The notes under the pieces: generated by a model | What the model saw: the letters and a program-made list of their open reading frames with translations, nothing else | Told to the model about the DNA's origin: nothing | The model's database searches: none | DNA from: PALSA-555 sp963731625 | GTDB lineage: Bacteria > Actinomycetota > Acidimicrobiia > IMCC26256 > PALSA-555 | Length of the DNA stretch: 64,000 bases | Assembly: GCA_963731625.1 (NCBI GenBank) | Contig: CAVSWH010000004.1 | Location: 434,001-498,000 of the forward strand | Reading direction: 5' to 3' | Made by a program: the position numbers and the translations under genes | Shown: positions 25,576-34,473 of the stretch, piece after piece | How positions within the stretch are numbered: position 1 is the first letter of the stretch | Layout of the letters: each line of letters starts with the position of its first letter

Positions 25576-27111
25576 TTGGACCCCCTCCACGCGCTGACCC
25601 TGGGCGACGTGCTGCGTGAGCACGCCCGCAGCCGGCCCCAGACCCTCGCCGCGGTCGACGGCGACACGCGGCTCCCCTACCCGGCTCTCGACGCCCGGGT
25701 GAACCGCCTCGCCGCCGCGTTCGCCGCCGAGGGCGTGAAGGCCGGCGAGCGGGTGCTGTGGCTCGGCCAGAACTCGTTCCGGCTGCTCGAGGGCCTCCTC
25801 GCCGTCGCCAAGCTCGGGGCGCTGTTCTGCCCGGCCAACTGGCGCCAGCGCCCCGAGGAGCTGGCGTTCGTGGTCGACGACCTCGATCCCCGCGTCGTGA
25901 TCTGGCAGGAGGAGGAGGTCGGCGACGCGATTCGCGCCGCCCGGGCGCACGCCAGCGCGCGCGCCTGCTGGGTCCAGCACGACGGCGACGGCGAGTACGA
26001 GGACTGGGTCGCCGGCCAGCCGGCCGTCGACCCGAACCGGCCCGTCGACCCGGCGTCACCCCTCCTCGTCATCTACACCGCGGCGTTCGAGGGGAAGCCC
26101 AACGGTGCGATGCTCAGCCACACGGCGTGCATCAGTCAGGGCCTCGTGTACGGGCACTACACGGGAACGACCGCCGACGACGTGTACCTGAACAGCGGCC
26201 CGCTCTTCCACCTCGGGACGCTGATGCACACGTTCGCGACGTTCGTCGCCGGCGGGACGAACGTCTTCGTGCGCCGGGTCGACGCCGAGCTGCTGTGCCG
26301 CGTCATCGCGGCGGAGCGCTGCACCGGTGCGTTCCTCGTCGGGCCGAGCGTCGAGCAGGTGCTCGAGGCGCGCGCCGGCGGCGGCTACGACCTGTCGAGC
26401 TTGCGCTCGGCGCCGGGACGGCCGGCGTGGGACGCCGTGACGAGCCCGGACACGAGCGCGTGGGCCTGCCGCCCCGGGGGCTACGGGCAGACCGAGGTGA
26501 TGGGGATGATCACGTACAGCTGCCTCGGCCTCGACGCGACGGGGACGCACGGTCGCTCGTCGCCGCTGGCGCGGGTCGCGGTCTTCGACGAGGACGACCG
26601 CGAGCTGCCGCCGGGCGAGGTGGGTGAGCTCGTCGTGCGTGGCCCGACGGTCATGTCGGGCTACTGGAACCGGCCCGAGGAGAACGCCCGCCGCCAGCGG
26701 GGCGGCTGGCACCACACCCGGGACCTCGGCCGGCGCGAGGCGGACGGCTCGATCACGTTCATCGGGCCCAAGACGCGCATGATCAAGTCGGCGGCGGAGA
26801 ACATCTACCCCGCCGAGGTCGAGCGCTGCGTCGCCGCCCACCCGGCGGTCGCCGAGTGCGCGGTGATCGGCGTCCCCGACGACACGTGGGTGCAGAGCGT
26901 CAAGGCCGTCGTGGTGCTGCGCGATGGGGCGACGGTCAGCGCCGACGAGCTCATCGAGCACTGCCGCACCTCGATCGCCGCGTACAAGAAGCCGCGGACG
27001 GTGGAGTTCGTCGACGCGCTCCCCCGCGCCGGGTTCCTCGTCGACTACGACGCGCTCGACGCCCGCTTCGGCGGTGGGAGCTATCCGGGCGGGAGGACAC
27101 GCAGCACATGA
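25576..27111 (+). CDS. AMP-binding protein lacking canonical catalytic residues
   Basis: A 511-residue member of the acyl-CoA synthetase fold, with a TTG start. The overall frame is intact and the A5 motif GYGQTEVMG is good. The phosphate-binding loop, however, reads YTAAFEGKPNGAMLSH instead of YTSGTTGxPKG, losing the Ser/Thr cluster and the lysine. The C-terminal region reads LPRAGFLVDYDALDARF where active ligases have PRxxxGKxxK, so the adenylation lysine is absent. It may be an inactive or repurposed homologue. The gene overlaps the DUF2889 gene as ATGA, tying the two together. Confidence 0.85.
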   Translation: MDPLHALTLGDVLREHARSRPQTLAAVDGDTRLPYPALDARVNRLAAAFAAEGVKAGERVLWLGQNSFRLLEGLLAVAKLGALFCPANWRQRPEELAFVVDDLDPRVVIWQEEEVGDAIRAARAHASARACWVQHDGDGEYEDWVAGQPAVDPNRPVDPASPLLVIYTAAFEGKPNGAMLSHTACISQGLVYGHYTGTTADDVYLNSGPLFHLGTLMHTFATFVAGGTNVFVRRVDAELLCRVIAAERCTGAFLVGPSVEQVLEARAGGGYDLSSLRSAPGRPAWDAVTSPDTSAWACRPGGYGQTEVMGMITYSCLGLDATGTHGRSSPLARVAVFDEDDRELPPGEVGELVVRGPTVMSGYWNRPEENARRQRGGWHHTRDLGRREADGSITFIGPKTRMIKSAAENIYPAEVERCVAAHPAVAECAVIGVPDDTWVQSVKAVVVLRDGATVSADELIEHCRTSIAAYKKPRTVEFVDALPRAGFLVDYDALDARFGGGSYPGGRTRST

Positions 27112-27866
27112 GCGGGCCGTACCGCACCGGGTCGTTCCGGCGCCGCCTCCGCGTCGTCGTGTCGGCGCCCGGTGTCGTCGAGGGCGGGCTCGAGGACGAC
27201 TTCCACTACTTCCGGGTCGCGCTGCGCCACGACGGCGCGCGCGTGGAATCGATGGAGGCGCGGTCGCTGCGCTGGCCGTGGTCGACCTGCCCGGGCGCCG
27301 CTGAGCCGCTGCGGGCGCTTGCCGGGATGCCGCTCTCGCTGCGTTGCCTCGCCGTCGGGGACTGGGCCGACCCGCGGATGAACTGCACCCACATGTTCGA
27401 CCTCGCTGGCCTCGCCGTCGCGCACGCGGCGCGCGGCGGAACTCCGGGGACGACCCGCCAGTACGACCTCGAGATCCCCGCGGGCGCGCAGTTCGGCGGC
27501 CGCCACACGGTCCGGCTCTGGCGCGACGGCGTGCAGCGCCTCGCCTGGGTCCTCGACGGGCGCACCTGTGTGGACCCGCCCCCCTACTCTGAGACGCGCT
27601 GGCGCGGCGGGTTCCTGCGGTGGGCCGACGCGCACCTGCCCGTCGACGAGGCGGAGGCGGCCATCGTGCTGCGCCGCGGGTGCGACATCGGGATGGGGCG
27701 CGGCATGGACCTCGACGCCGTCCCCTGTGCAGTCGACATCGTCGACGTGCAGGGCGCGGTCTGTCACACCATGCAGCCCGGCACGGTCGAGCTGTCGCGC
27801 CGCAACCGCGGCACAACCCGCGACTTCGACGCCGATCCGGACCGTCTCCTCGCCGAGGGACCGTAG
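27108..27866 (+). CDS. DUF2889 domain protein
   Basis: A 252-residue protein with no known function. Features match DUF2889: RTGSFRRRLRV at the start, GLEDDFHYF, a CTHMFDL motif in the middle and RRGCDIGMGRGMDLD near the end, with several conserved Cys, His and Asp that could bind a metal. It is cytoplasmic, without signal or membrane segments. Its ATG overlaps the stop of the atypical AMP-binding gene (ATGA), so the two proteins are probably made in equal amounts and may act in one pathway. Confidence 0.8.
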   Translation: MSGPYRTGSFRRRLRVVVSAPGVVEGGLEDDFHYFRVALRHDGARVESMEARSLRWPWSTCPGAAEPLRALAGMPLSLRCLAVGDWADPRMNCTHMFDLAGLAVAHAARGGTPGTTRQYDLEIPAGAQFGGRHTVRLWRDGVQRLAWVLDGRTCVDPPPYSETRWRGGFLRWADAHLPVDEAEAAIVLRRGCDIGMGRGMDLDAVPCAVDIVDVQGAVCHTMQPGTVELSRRNRGTTRDFDADPDRLLAEGP

Positions 27867-27875
27867 GCCGCCCTC

Positions 27876-28658
27876 GTGGCCGGCGCGGCGTGGGACCCGG
27901 CGCAGTACCTGCGCTTCGCCGATTCGCGCGCCCGCCCCTTCTTCGACCTGCTCGCACCGGTACGAGCGGGCGCGCCGCGCCGGGTGGTGGACGCGGGCTG
28001 CGGGCCCGGCAACCTGACGGTCACGCTCGCCGCGCGCTGGCCGACGGCGGAGGTGCTCGGCTTCGACTCGTCGCCGGACATGGTCGAGCGGGCCGCCGAA
28101 CGCACGACGCCACGCGTGCGGTTCACCCTGGACGACGCCACGACGTGGCAGCCGCCCGAGCCGCTCGACGTGCTCGTCGCCAACGCGCTCCTGCACTGGA
28201 TCCCCGACCACGACCGGCTCGCCGTCCGCTGGCTCACCTACCTCACGCCGGGCGGCTGGCTGGCCTTCCAGGTCCCGGGCAACTTCGAGAGCCCGTCGCA
28301 CCGTGCGATCGACGAGGTGCTCGCGAGGCCGCGATGGCGAGCCGCGCTGCCCGACGGCGTGGTCGGTCGCGGCGGGTCGTTCGACCCCGCGCACTACCTC
28401 GCGGTGCTCGCCGACGCGGGCGCGTCCGTCGACGCGTGGGAGACCACGTACGTCCACGTGCTGGACGGCCCGGCGCCGGTGCTCGAGTGGATGAAGGGCA
28501 CCGCCTTGCGCCCGGTCCTCGACGCGCTCGGCGCATCGGCGCCCCGCGACGAGTTCCTCGCCGAGCTGAACGAGCGCCTCGTCGCGCTCTATCCGCCCGG
28601 TCCCCACGGCACGGTGTTCCCGTTCCGCCGGGTGTTCGTCGTCGCGCAGGTCGCCTGA
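27876..28658 (+). CDS. Trans-aconitate 2-methyltransferase-like (Tam)
   Basis: A 260-residue SAM-dependent methyltransferase. The opening WDPAQYLRFADSRARPFFDLL and motif I VVDAGCGPGNLTV, the acidic ribose-binding FDSSPDM, then LHWIPDHDRL and the downstream PGNFESPSH closely match Tam, which methylates trans-aconitate to relieve aconitase inhibition. The length is as in Tam. The GTG at 27876 is nine bases past the DUF2889 stop. It ends ten bases before the convergent oxidoreductase. Confidence 0.9.
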   Translation: MAGAAWDPAQYLRFADSRARPFFDLLAPVRAGAPRRVVDAGCGPGNLTVTLAARWPTAEVLGFDSSPDMVERAAERTTPRVRFTLDDATTWQPPEPLDVLVANALLHWIPDHDRLAVRWLTYLTPGGWLAFQVPGNFESPSHRAIDEVLARPRWRAALPDGVVGRGGSFDPAHYLAVLADAGASVDAWETTYVHVLDGPAPVLEWMKGTALRPVLDALGASAPRDEFLAELNERLVALYPPGPHGTVFPFRRVFVVAQVA

Positions 28659-28668
28659 GCCGTCGCCG

Positions 28669-29514
28669 TCAGGCGTGCAGGCCGACGACCTCCGCGAAGC
28701 GCTCGAGCCCCGCGGCCGCCTCCCGCGAGCGGGCCCACGGGGAGACGATGAGGCGCGTGACACCGATCGCCTCCCAGCGGGCGACGTCGGCGGCGGACTC
28801 GACGGGACCGCCGAGGCAGAACTGGAACGCGTCGGCGTCGCGGCCGGCGTCGGCGAGCAGCTGGCGCAGCCGCTCGACCTGGCGGGTGCCGCTCTCGAAG
28901 TCGTGGCCCATCCCGATCCATCCGTCGCCGAGCGTCGCGGCGCGCCGCAGCGCGGCGCCGCTCTCCCCGCCGATCAGGATCGGCGGCCACGGCTGCTGCA
29001 CCGGCTTGGGCTCGAAGACGACGCCGTCGAAGGAGAAGAACTCCCCGTGGTGCGACACCTCGTCCTCGGTCCAGAGCCGCTTGCACACGGCCAGCGCCTC
29101 GTCGACGCGCCGGCCCCGGCGATGGAAGTCGAGCTCGGCCGCGACCCACTCCTCCTCGAGCCAGCTCGCGCCGACCCCGAACTCGACACGCCCGCCGGAC
29201 ACGATGTCGAGCGTCTGCACCGCCCGCGCCGCGACGAAGGGGTGCCGCAGCCCGATGTTGTAGACGTGGGTGCCGAGGCGGACCCGCCCGGTTCGGCCGG
29301 CGAGGTACGCGAGGTAGGCGAACGCGTCGAAGATCGGCGTGGTCGGGGGGACCGGCGGATGCTCCTCCCCGGGGTGCGGTGACCGGCTCATCTGCGCCGT
29401 GAACACGAGATGCTCCGGCAGCCACACCGACTCGTAGCCGAGCCGATCCGCCGCGAGGCTGCACTCGACGAAGTACGCAGGGTTGAGACGCCCGAGCGCC
29501 ACGCCGAACTTCAC
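28669..29514 (-). CDS. LLM-class (F420-dependent type) oxidoreductase
   Basis: A 281-residue TIM-barrel flavin-type oxidoreductase of the luciferase-like monooxygenase family; actinobacterial members of this size usually use coenzyme F420. The start MKFGVALGRLNP and the segments YESVWLPEHLVF, FGVGASWLEEEW and ILIGGESGAALRRAA are typical of probable F420-dependent oxidoreductases. Substrate unknown. It lies 15 bases after an SDR on the same strand, so the two likely form an operon. Confidence 0.9.
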   Translation of the reverse strand: MKFGVALGRLNPAYFVECSLAADRLGYESVWLPEHLVFTAQMSRSPHPGEEHPPVPPTTPIFDAFAYLAYLAGRTGRVRLGTHVYNIGLRHPFVAARAVQTLDIVSGGRVEFGVGASWLEEEWVAAELDFHRRGRRVDEALAVCKRLWTEDEVSHHGEFFSFDGVVFEPKPVQQPWPPILIGGESGAALRRAATLGDGWIGMGHDFESGTRQVERLRQLLADAGRDADAFQFCLGGPVESAADVARWEAIGVTRLIVSPWARSREAAAGLERFAEVVGLHA

Positions 29515-29529
29515 CGGCGGCTCCTCGCC

Positions 29530-30309
29530 TCAGGCATGCGTCGTGTACGAGTCGGCGGTGCGGTGCCACCCGCCGGCCGCGAGGTTGCCGCCGTCGACGT
29601 GGATCGTCGTGCCCGTGACGAAGCGCGCCAGGTCGCCGGCGAGGAACACCACGGCGGCGGCAATGTCGTCGGCCTCGCCGGCGATCGGCAGCGGTGTGTG
29701 CACCTCGATGGGCCCGACCCCGGGCGTCGGGATGACGTCGGGGGCCACGCAGTTGACGCGGATCCGGCGCGGCCCGAGCTCGAGGGCGAGGCTCATCGTC
29801 AGGTTCGCCACCGCGGCCTTCATCGCCGAGTACACGGCAAACCCGGGCGCGGCGCGGTGGGCCTCGATCGACGTGAGGTTCACGATCGAGCCGCCCCGCG
29901 CCGGCATCCGGGCGACGGTGGGGCGCACCAGGTTCGTGACGCTCCCAAAGTTCTCGCGGATCAACGCGTCCTGGCCCTTCGCGTTGACGCCGAGGAAGTC
30001 CGCGAAGAAGCCGCCGCCGGCGTTGTTGACCAAGATGTCGATCGGCCCGAGCTCGTCGGCCACGCGCTCGACGAACGTGGCGCTCGCCGCCTCCTCGCGC
30101 ACGTCGAGCTCCGCGGCGACGACCCGTCGGCCGGCCGCCTCGATCGTGTCGGCCGTGGCGTCGAGGTTGGGCACGTCGCGGTCGCAGACCCCGACATGGG
30201 CCCCGAAGCGGGCGAGCGCCCCCGCGACCGCCTCGCCGATGCCGACCGCCGCCCCGGTCACGACCGCGACACGGTCGGTCAGGAGCGCTGACGTCGGGTC
30301 GAGCGGCAC
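29530..30309 (-). CDS. SDR-family oxidoreductase
   Basis: A 259-residue classical short-chain dehydrogenase. The NAD(P) loop is TGAAVGIGEA near 20, NNAGGG near 97, the catalytic Ser in LTSIEA, and YSAMK. The C-terminal SDR motif is GTTIHVDGGNLA. An Asp after the second strand (VCDRD) favours NAD(H). The GTG at 30309 gives the usual length. Paired with the F420-type oxidoreductase downstream; reaction unknown. Confidence 0.9.
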   Translation of the reverse strand: MPLDPTSALLTDRVAVVTGAAVGIGEAVAGALARFGAHVGVCDRDVPNLDATADTIEAAGRRVVAAELDVREEAASATFVERVADELGPIDILVNNAGGGFFADFLGVNAKGQDALIRENFGSVTNLVRPTVARMPARGGSIVNLTSIEAHRAAPGFAVYSAMKAAVANLTMSLALELGPRRIRVNCVAPDVIPTPGVGPIEVHTPLPIAGEADDIAAAVVFLAGDLARFVTGTTIHVDGGNLAAGGWHRTADSYTTHA

Positions 30310-30351
30310 GGCGCCGGACAGTACCCGCCAGCCCCCGGGTAGCGTCGGGAC

Positions 30352-31140
30352 ATGAGCTACTCGCTGGAAAGCAAGCACGTGCTCGTGACCGGCGCGTCGT
30401 CGGGGATCGGCGCCGCCCTGGCCGAGGGGTTCGCCGAGCGCGGCGCGACCGTGGGGATCTGCGCCCGCCGCGCCGACCGGCTCGACGAGGTGCTGGCCCG
30501 TCTCCAGCAGCACGCACCCGACTCGCGGGCCTGGACGGTCGACCTCGCCGACCTCGACGGCATCGAGGCGTTCGCGGCGCGGGTGAACGACGAGCTCGAC
30601 GGCGTGGACGTGCTCGTGAACAACGCGGGGATCCCGAAGCGGCGTGATGTCCGCCGCCTCTCCCCCGCCGAGGTCGACGCGGTGATGCGGATCAACTACC
30701 TCTCGCCGGTGCGCCTGACTCTCGCACTGCTGCCGACGCTCATCGAGCGGTCCGGTCGCATCGTGAACATCTCGTCGGTCGCGGCGCGCCTCGGCCCGCC
30801 GATCGAGGGCGCGTACGGCGCGAGCAAGGCGGCGATGACCGCCTTCTCGGAGTCGATGGCGGTCGACCTGCGCGACACGGACGTCCTCGTCCACGTCGTG
30901 AACCCGGGTGTGCTCGACACCGAGCTGTTCCATCTGCCGGACAACGAGGCGGGCTTCTCGGACTCGGTCGAGATGCTGCCCGTCGAGGCGATCGTCGAGC
31001 CGGTCATGGCCCAGCTCGAGGCCGGGACGTTCGAGGCCTACGTGCCGGGCTGGTTCGCCGACGTCGTCGCCGGAAAGTTCGGGGACCCCGACGCGTTCCT
31101 GGCGGGCACGAAGGAGTTCGCCCGCTCGAAGTCGTCGTAG
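30352..31140 (+). CDS. SDR-family oxidoreductase
   Basis: A 262-residue short-chain dehydrogenase. TGASSGIGAA forms the nucleotide loop and CARRADR after the second strand favours NADP(H). NNAGIPKRR, the catalytic Ser in NISSVAAR and the YGASKAA motif complete the active site. It resembles broad-range ketoacyl or aldehyde reductases. It is divergent from the SDR at 29530-30309 across 42 bases and ends one base before the convergent secreted-protein gene. Confidence 0.9.
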   Translation: MSYSLESKHVLVTGASSGIGAALAEGFAERGATVGICARRADRLDEVLARLQQHAPDSRAWTVDLADLDGIEAFAARVNDELDGVDVLVNNAGIPKRRDVRRLSPAEVDAVMRINYLSPVRLTLALLPTLIERSGRIVNISSVAARLGPPIEGAYGASKAAMTAFSESMAVDLRDTDVLVHVVNPGVLDTELFHLPDNEAGFSDSVEMLPVEAIVEPVMAQLEAGTFEAYVPGWFADVVAGKFGDPDAFLAGTKEFARSKSS

Positions 31141-31141
31141 G

Positions 31142-31672
31142 TCAGCCGCTCGCGAGCGCGGCCGCGACCGCCGCGGGATCGTACGACCCCGGCCCGTAGT
31201 TGCCGAGGATCGTCGGATACGGGGTGGCGCCGTCGAGCAGGAACGTGCCGGCCTGCACGCGACGCGACGCCGCGAGCGTGTACGGCGCCTCCGGCTTCAC
31301 CACGACGAGGGTGGCCCCCGGCGCGCCGTCCAGCGCCCGGACGACGGCGAGGCGCACCACCTGGCAGCGCGACGGTGGGATCGGCCCGACGAAGTTCGCC
31401 GGCCGGTGCGGTGCCGCGGGTCGCGGACCCTGGTAGACGACGGCTGTCACCCGCGCGACGACGGCGGTGTGCGCGCTGGCCAGCACCTCCGGGAGTGGCG
31501 TCGGCGGCAGCGCGGCCGGCCGCGCGTCGACGAACGGTCGGTGCGCCGTGGTCACCGTGGGCGCCGCCCGACACGCCGCGGCGTAGGGGGTGCGGGACGC
31601 CGCCCCCGCCGGGCCGGCGAGCACCACGACCGTGAGGACGGCTGCGCCGAGCGCGACGAGCCGTCGGGTCAT
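31142..31672 (-). CDS. Secreted hypothetical protein
   Basis: A 176-residue exported protein. The signal peptide is clear (residues 1-24: two arginines, hydrophobic ALGAAVLTVVVLAG, cut at AGA). The mature part has two cysteines (AACRAA and SRCQV), perhaps a disulfide, and a conserved-looking segment AHTAVVARVTAVVY, as in small extracellular beta-barrel proteins. No family is recognised. Its ATG overlaps the aldolase stop as ATGA. Confidence 0.72.
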   Translation of the reverse strand: MTRRLVALGAAVLTVVVLAGPAGAASRTPYAAACRAAPTVTTAHRPFVDARPAALPPTPLPEVLASAHTAVVARVTAVVYQGPRPAAPHRPANFVGPIPPSRCQVVRLAVVRALDGAPGATLVVVKPEAPYTLAASRRVQAGTFLLDGATPYPTILGNYGPGSYDPAAVAAALASG

Positions 31673-32457
31673 TCCAAGAGGTCGGGCTGCTCGCGCACGA
31701 TCGCCTCGTACAGCGGCGAGAAGCTGAACCAGCCGGCCACGTGCGAGCCGACCTGCGAGGCGGTGAGGCGCGCCGCGTCCGGGCTGATCAGCACGGGCGT
31801 GCCCGCGGCCTCGGCGAGCAGCTGCGCATGGCAGGAGCGCTCCATCGTGATGAACCACCAGACGGCCTCGTCGACGGAGTGCCCGACGGTGAGCAACCCG
31901 TGGTTGCGGAGGATGGCGGCCTTCCCCTCGCCGAGCGCGTGCGCGATCCGCTTGCCCTCCTCGAGGTCCAAGACGACGCCGGTGTAGTCGTCGAAGACGG
32001 CGTGGTCCTCGTAGAAGGCACACGCGTCCTGGGTGAGCGGGTCGAGGAGCCGACCGAGCGTGGACCAGGCCTTGCCGTGCAGCGAGTGGGAGTGCGCGGC
32101 AGCGATCACGTCGGGCCGGGCGGCGTGGACCTGGGAATGGATGGCAAACGCCGCCGCGTTCACGCCGTAGTCCCCCTCGACGACCTGACCGGTGGCGTCG
32201 ACCCGGACGAGGTCGGAGACCCGGATGTGCTTGAAGTTCATCCCGAAGGGGTTCACCCAGAAGTGGTCGAGGTGCTCGGGGTCGCGGGCGGTGATGTGCC
32301 CGGCGACGCCTTCATCGAAACCGAACTTGCCGAAGAGCCGGAACGAGGCGGCGAGCCGCTCCTGGCGGTGGCGCCGCTCCTCCTCGACGGTGGCGAACTG
32401 CGGCAGGTACCCGTGGGGCAACCTGAGTTCGGCGAGGTCGGTCTCGGTGGTCGCCAT
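31669..32457 (-). CDS. Class II aldolase/adducin family protein
   Basis: A 262-residue protein of the fuculose-aldolase/adducin fold. Zinc ligands are HSHSLHG (two His) and the later NHGLLTVGHS. HITARDPE and WVNPFGMNF are hallmarks of the group that includes methylthioribulose dehydratases, aldolases and decarboxylases. Length is normal. The ATG at 32457 follows a GGAGG site. Which reaction it performs is not visible; it is coupled to the secreted protein by a 4-base overlap. Confidence 0.9.
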   Translation of the reverse strand: MATTETDLAELRLPHGYLPQFATVEEERRHRQERLAASFRLFGKFGFDEGVAGHITARDPEHLDHFWVNPFGMNFKHIRVSDLVRVDATGQVVEGDYGVNAAAFAIHSQVHAARPDVIAAAHSHSLHGKAWSTLGRLLDPLTQDACAFYEDHAVFDDYTGVVLDLEEGKRIAHALGEGKAAILRNHGLLTVGHSVDEAVWWFITMERSCHAQLLAEAAGTPVLISPDAARLTASQVGSHVAGWFSFSPLYEAIVREQPDLLE

Positions 32458-32647
32458 AGCGCGTCGCCTCCAGATCGGTGTCTGCTGCGAATTGTAGCGG
32501 CGCGGGCGGGCGCGCCCCCAAGACGAGGCACGCGCCATCGGACGCGTCGGGCGCGCTCTCCGATCACGAGACGGCGCGGGTGACACAGACGCGGTGTGGC
32601 CCCCAGCACCGGGATCGGCGTCGGCCACGGCTCGACGCGGGGCGGGA

Positions 32648-32932
32648 TCAGGTCGGTCGGCCGACGAGCCGGTTGACGTCGCCGCGCAGGACGCGACGGG
32701 CATCGCGCAGCACGATGCGGCGGTCACCCGCCCGGTCGGCCGGATAGCGCCGCCACCGGTCCCCGACCTTCAGGTCGGCGACGAGGCCCTCCTGGAGGGA
32801 GTGGAAATGGAGAAAGGGCGAGCGACCCCGGGTGAACGTCGCCGGGCTGCGCTCGGACAGCGCCTCGACGGCCCGCAGCTCGGCCAGCAGGGCCGAGAGC
32901 CGGTCGAGGTCCTCGGCCCGCAGGCGGGCCAT
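32648..32932 (-). CDS. Small conserved hypothetical protein
   Basis: A 94-residue soluble basic protein. The order is an N-terminal helix (DLDRLSALLAELRAVEAL), then TFTRGRSPFLHFHSLQEGLVADLKVG, a compact beta segment. I recall similar small actinobacterial proteins without assigned function. It begins four bases after the end of the aldehyde dehydrogenase gene on the same strand, so it is likely co-transcribed. The 190 bases between it and the aldolase start hold no gene that I can support. Confidence 0.6.
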   Translation of the reverse strand: MARLRAEDLDRLSALLAELRAVEALSERSPATFTRGRSPFLHFHSLQEGLVADLKVGDRWRRYPADRAGDRRIVLRDARRVLRGDVNRLVGRPT

Positions 32933-32936
32933 GCCC

Positions 32937-34412
32937 CTAGGCGGCGTCGGCGGGCAGCCCGACCGTCTTCAGCTCCAGGTACTCCTCGAAGCCGGCGACG
33001 CCGTGCTCCCGGCCGATCCCGCTCTCCTTGTAGCCGCCGAACGGCGAGTCGGCACCGAACCACGCGCCCCCGTTGACCGCGATCGTCCCGGTGCGGATCC
33101 GCGACGCGACGCCGAGCGCCCGCTCCAGGGACGCCCCCGAGACACCACCGGAGAGCCCGTAGCGCGAGTTGTTCGCGATGCGCACCGCGTCGTCGTCGTC
33201 CTCGTATCGAAGCACCGAGAGGACAGGCCCGAAGATCTCTTCCTGGGCGATCGTCGAGTCGGGGTCGACGTCGACGAAGAGGGTCGGCTCCACGAAATAG
33301 CCCTTCGGGAACTGCGACGGGATGCCACCGCCGACGACCAGCCGCGCGCCCTCGGCCTTGCCCTTCTCGATGTAGCCGAGCACCCGCTCGCGCTGGCGTG
33401 CGTTGATCAGGGGCCCCATGAGGTTGCTCGGGTCCGTCGGGTCGCCGTACGAGAAGCTCTCGAACGCGGCCTGCAGGAGCTCGACGCCCTCGTCGTAGCG
33501 GGAGGCGGGCAGGAGCATCCGGGTCGTGATCGCGCAGCCCTGACCGGCGTGGATGCATGTCATGGACCCGGCCGGCACGACCGCGGGGAAGTCGGCGTCG
33601 TCGAGGACGATGTTCGCCGACTTGCCGCCGAGCTCGAGAAACACCCGCTTCAGGCTGTCGGCACCGCGGGCCATGATGCGCTTCCCCGTGGCCGAGGAGC
33701 CCGTGAAGCTGATCATGTCGACCCGCGGGTCGCCGGTGAGCACCTCGCCGACCGCCGCCTTGTCGCCGGCGGCGACGATGTTCAGCACGCCGGGCGGCAG
33801 GTCGGTCTGCTCGGCGGCGAGGCGCCCGATGAAGGTGGCGCTCCACGGCGTGTCCGGGGCGGGCTTCAGCACCACCGTGTTGCCCGCGGCGAGCGCCGGG
33901 CCGAGCTTCGAGAGGTTGAGCATGAACGGGAAGTTCCATGGCGTGATCGCGCCGCAGACGCCGACCGGCTCCTTGTAGACGCGCCGGGCGCTGCGCATCC
34001 CCATGAACTCGTGGACGGGGAGGTCCTGTTCCCACTCGTAGGCGTCGATCATGTCGATGTCCCACTGCAGGTCGTCGATGCAGGAGTCGAGCTGGATGGC
34101 GTAGGTCAGCATGATCGGGGTGCCGACCTCGGCGACGATCTGGGGCCGCAGCGTCTCGCGCTCGCGGGCGAGGGCGTCCTTCAGCTGTTGGAGGCAGCGG
34201 CGGCGCAGGTCGCGGTTCGTGGACCAGTCCGTCTCGTCGAAGGCGCGCCGGGCGGCGCCGATGGCGCGCTCCATGTCCTCGGGCGCGGCGTCGGCGACCT
34301 GGCCGACGACCTCCTCGGTGGCGGGGTTGACGTTGGCGAACGTGGCGCCCGACGCGGCGTCGACGAGCTTCCCGTCGATGAGCATCCGGGGTTCGGCGTC
34401 GAAGTCGGCCAT
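32937..34412 (-). CDS. Aldehyde dehydrogenase family protein
   Basis: A 491-residue NAD(P)-dependent aldehyde dehydrogenase. The order is PWNFPFMLNLSKLGPALAAG (cofactor binding), FTGSSATGKRI, the general base in FLELGGKSANIV, and the nucleophile Cys in GQGCAITTRM. EEIFGPVLSV follows, then the C-terminal FGGYKESGIGREHG. Length is standard. It converts an aldehyde to the acid; the substrate is unknown. Its start diverges from Ppx/GppA across 61 bases. Confidence 0.94.
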   Translation of the reverse strand: MADFDAEPRMLIDGKLVDAASGATFANVNPATEEVVGQVADAAPEDMERAIGAARRAFDETDWSTNRDLRRRCLQQLKDALARERETLRPQIVAEVGTPIMLTYAIQLDSCIDDLQWDIDMIDAYEWEQDLPVHEFMGMRSARRVYKEPVGVCGAITPWNFPFMLNLSKLGPALAAGNTVVLKPAPDTPWSATFIGRLAAEQTDLPPGVLNIVAAGDKAAVGEVLTGDPRVDMISFTGSSATGKRIMARGADSLKRVFLELGGKSANIVLDDADFPAVVPAGSMTCIHAGQGCAITTRMLLPASRYDEGVELLQAAFESFSYGDPTDPSNLMGPLINARQRERVLGYIEKGKAEGARLVVGGGIPSQFPKGYFVEPTLFVDVDPDSTIAQEEIFGPVLSVLRYEDDDDAVRIANNSRYGLSGGVSGASLERALGVASRIRTGTIAVNGGAWFGADSPFGGYKESGIGREHGVAGFEEYLELKTVGLPADAA

Positions 34413-34473
34413 CGCTTCCTCGCTTCGTTCTGGACGATCGTGGCGCCCGGGATCGTACCGCTACATTCGCCGC

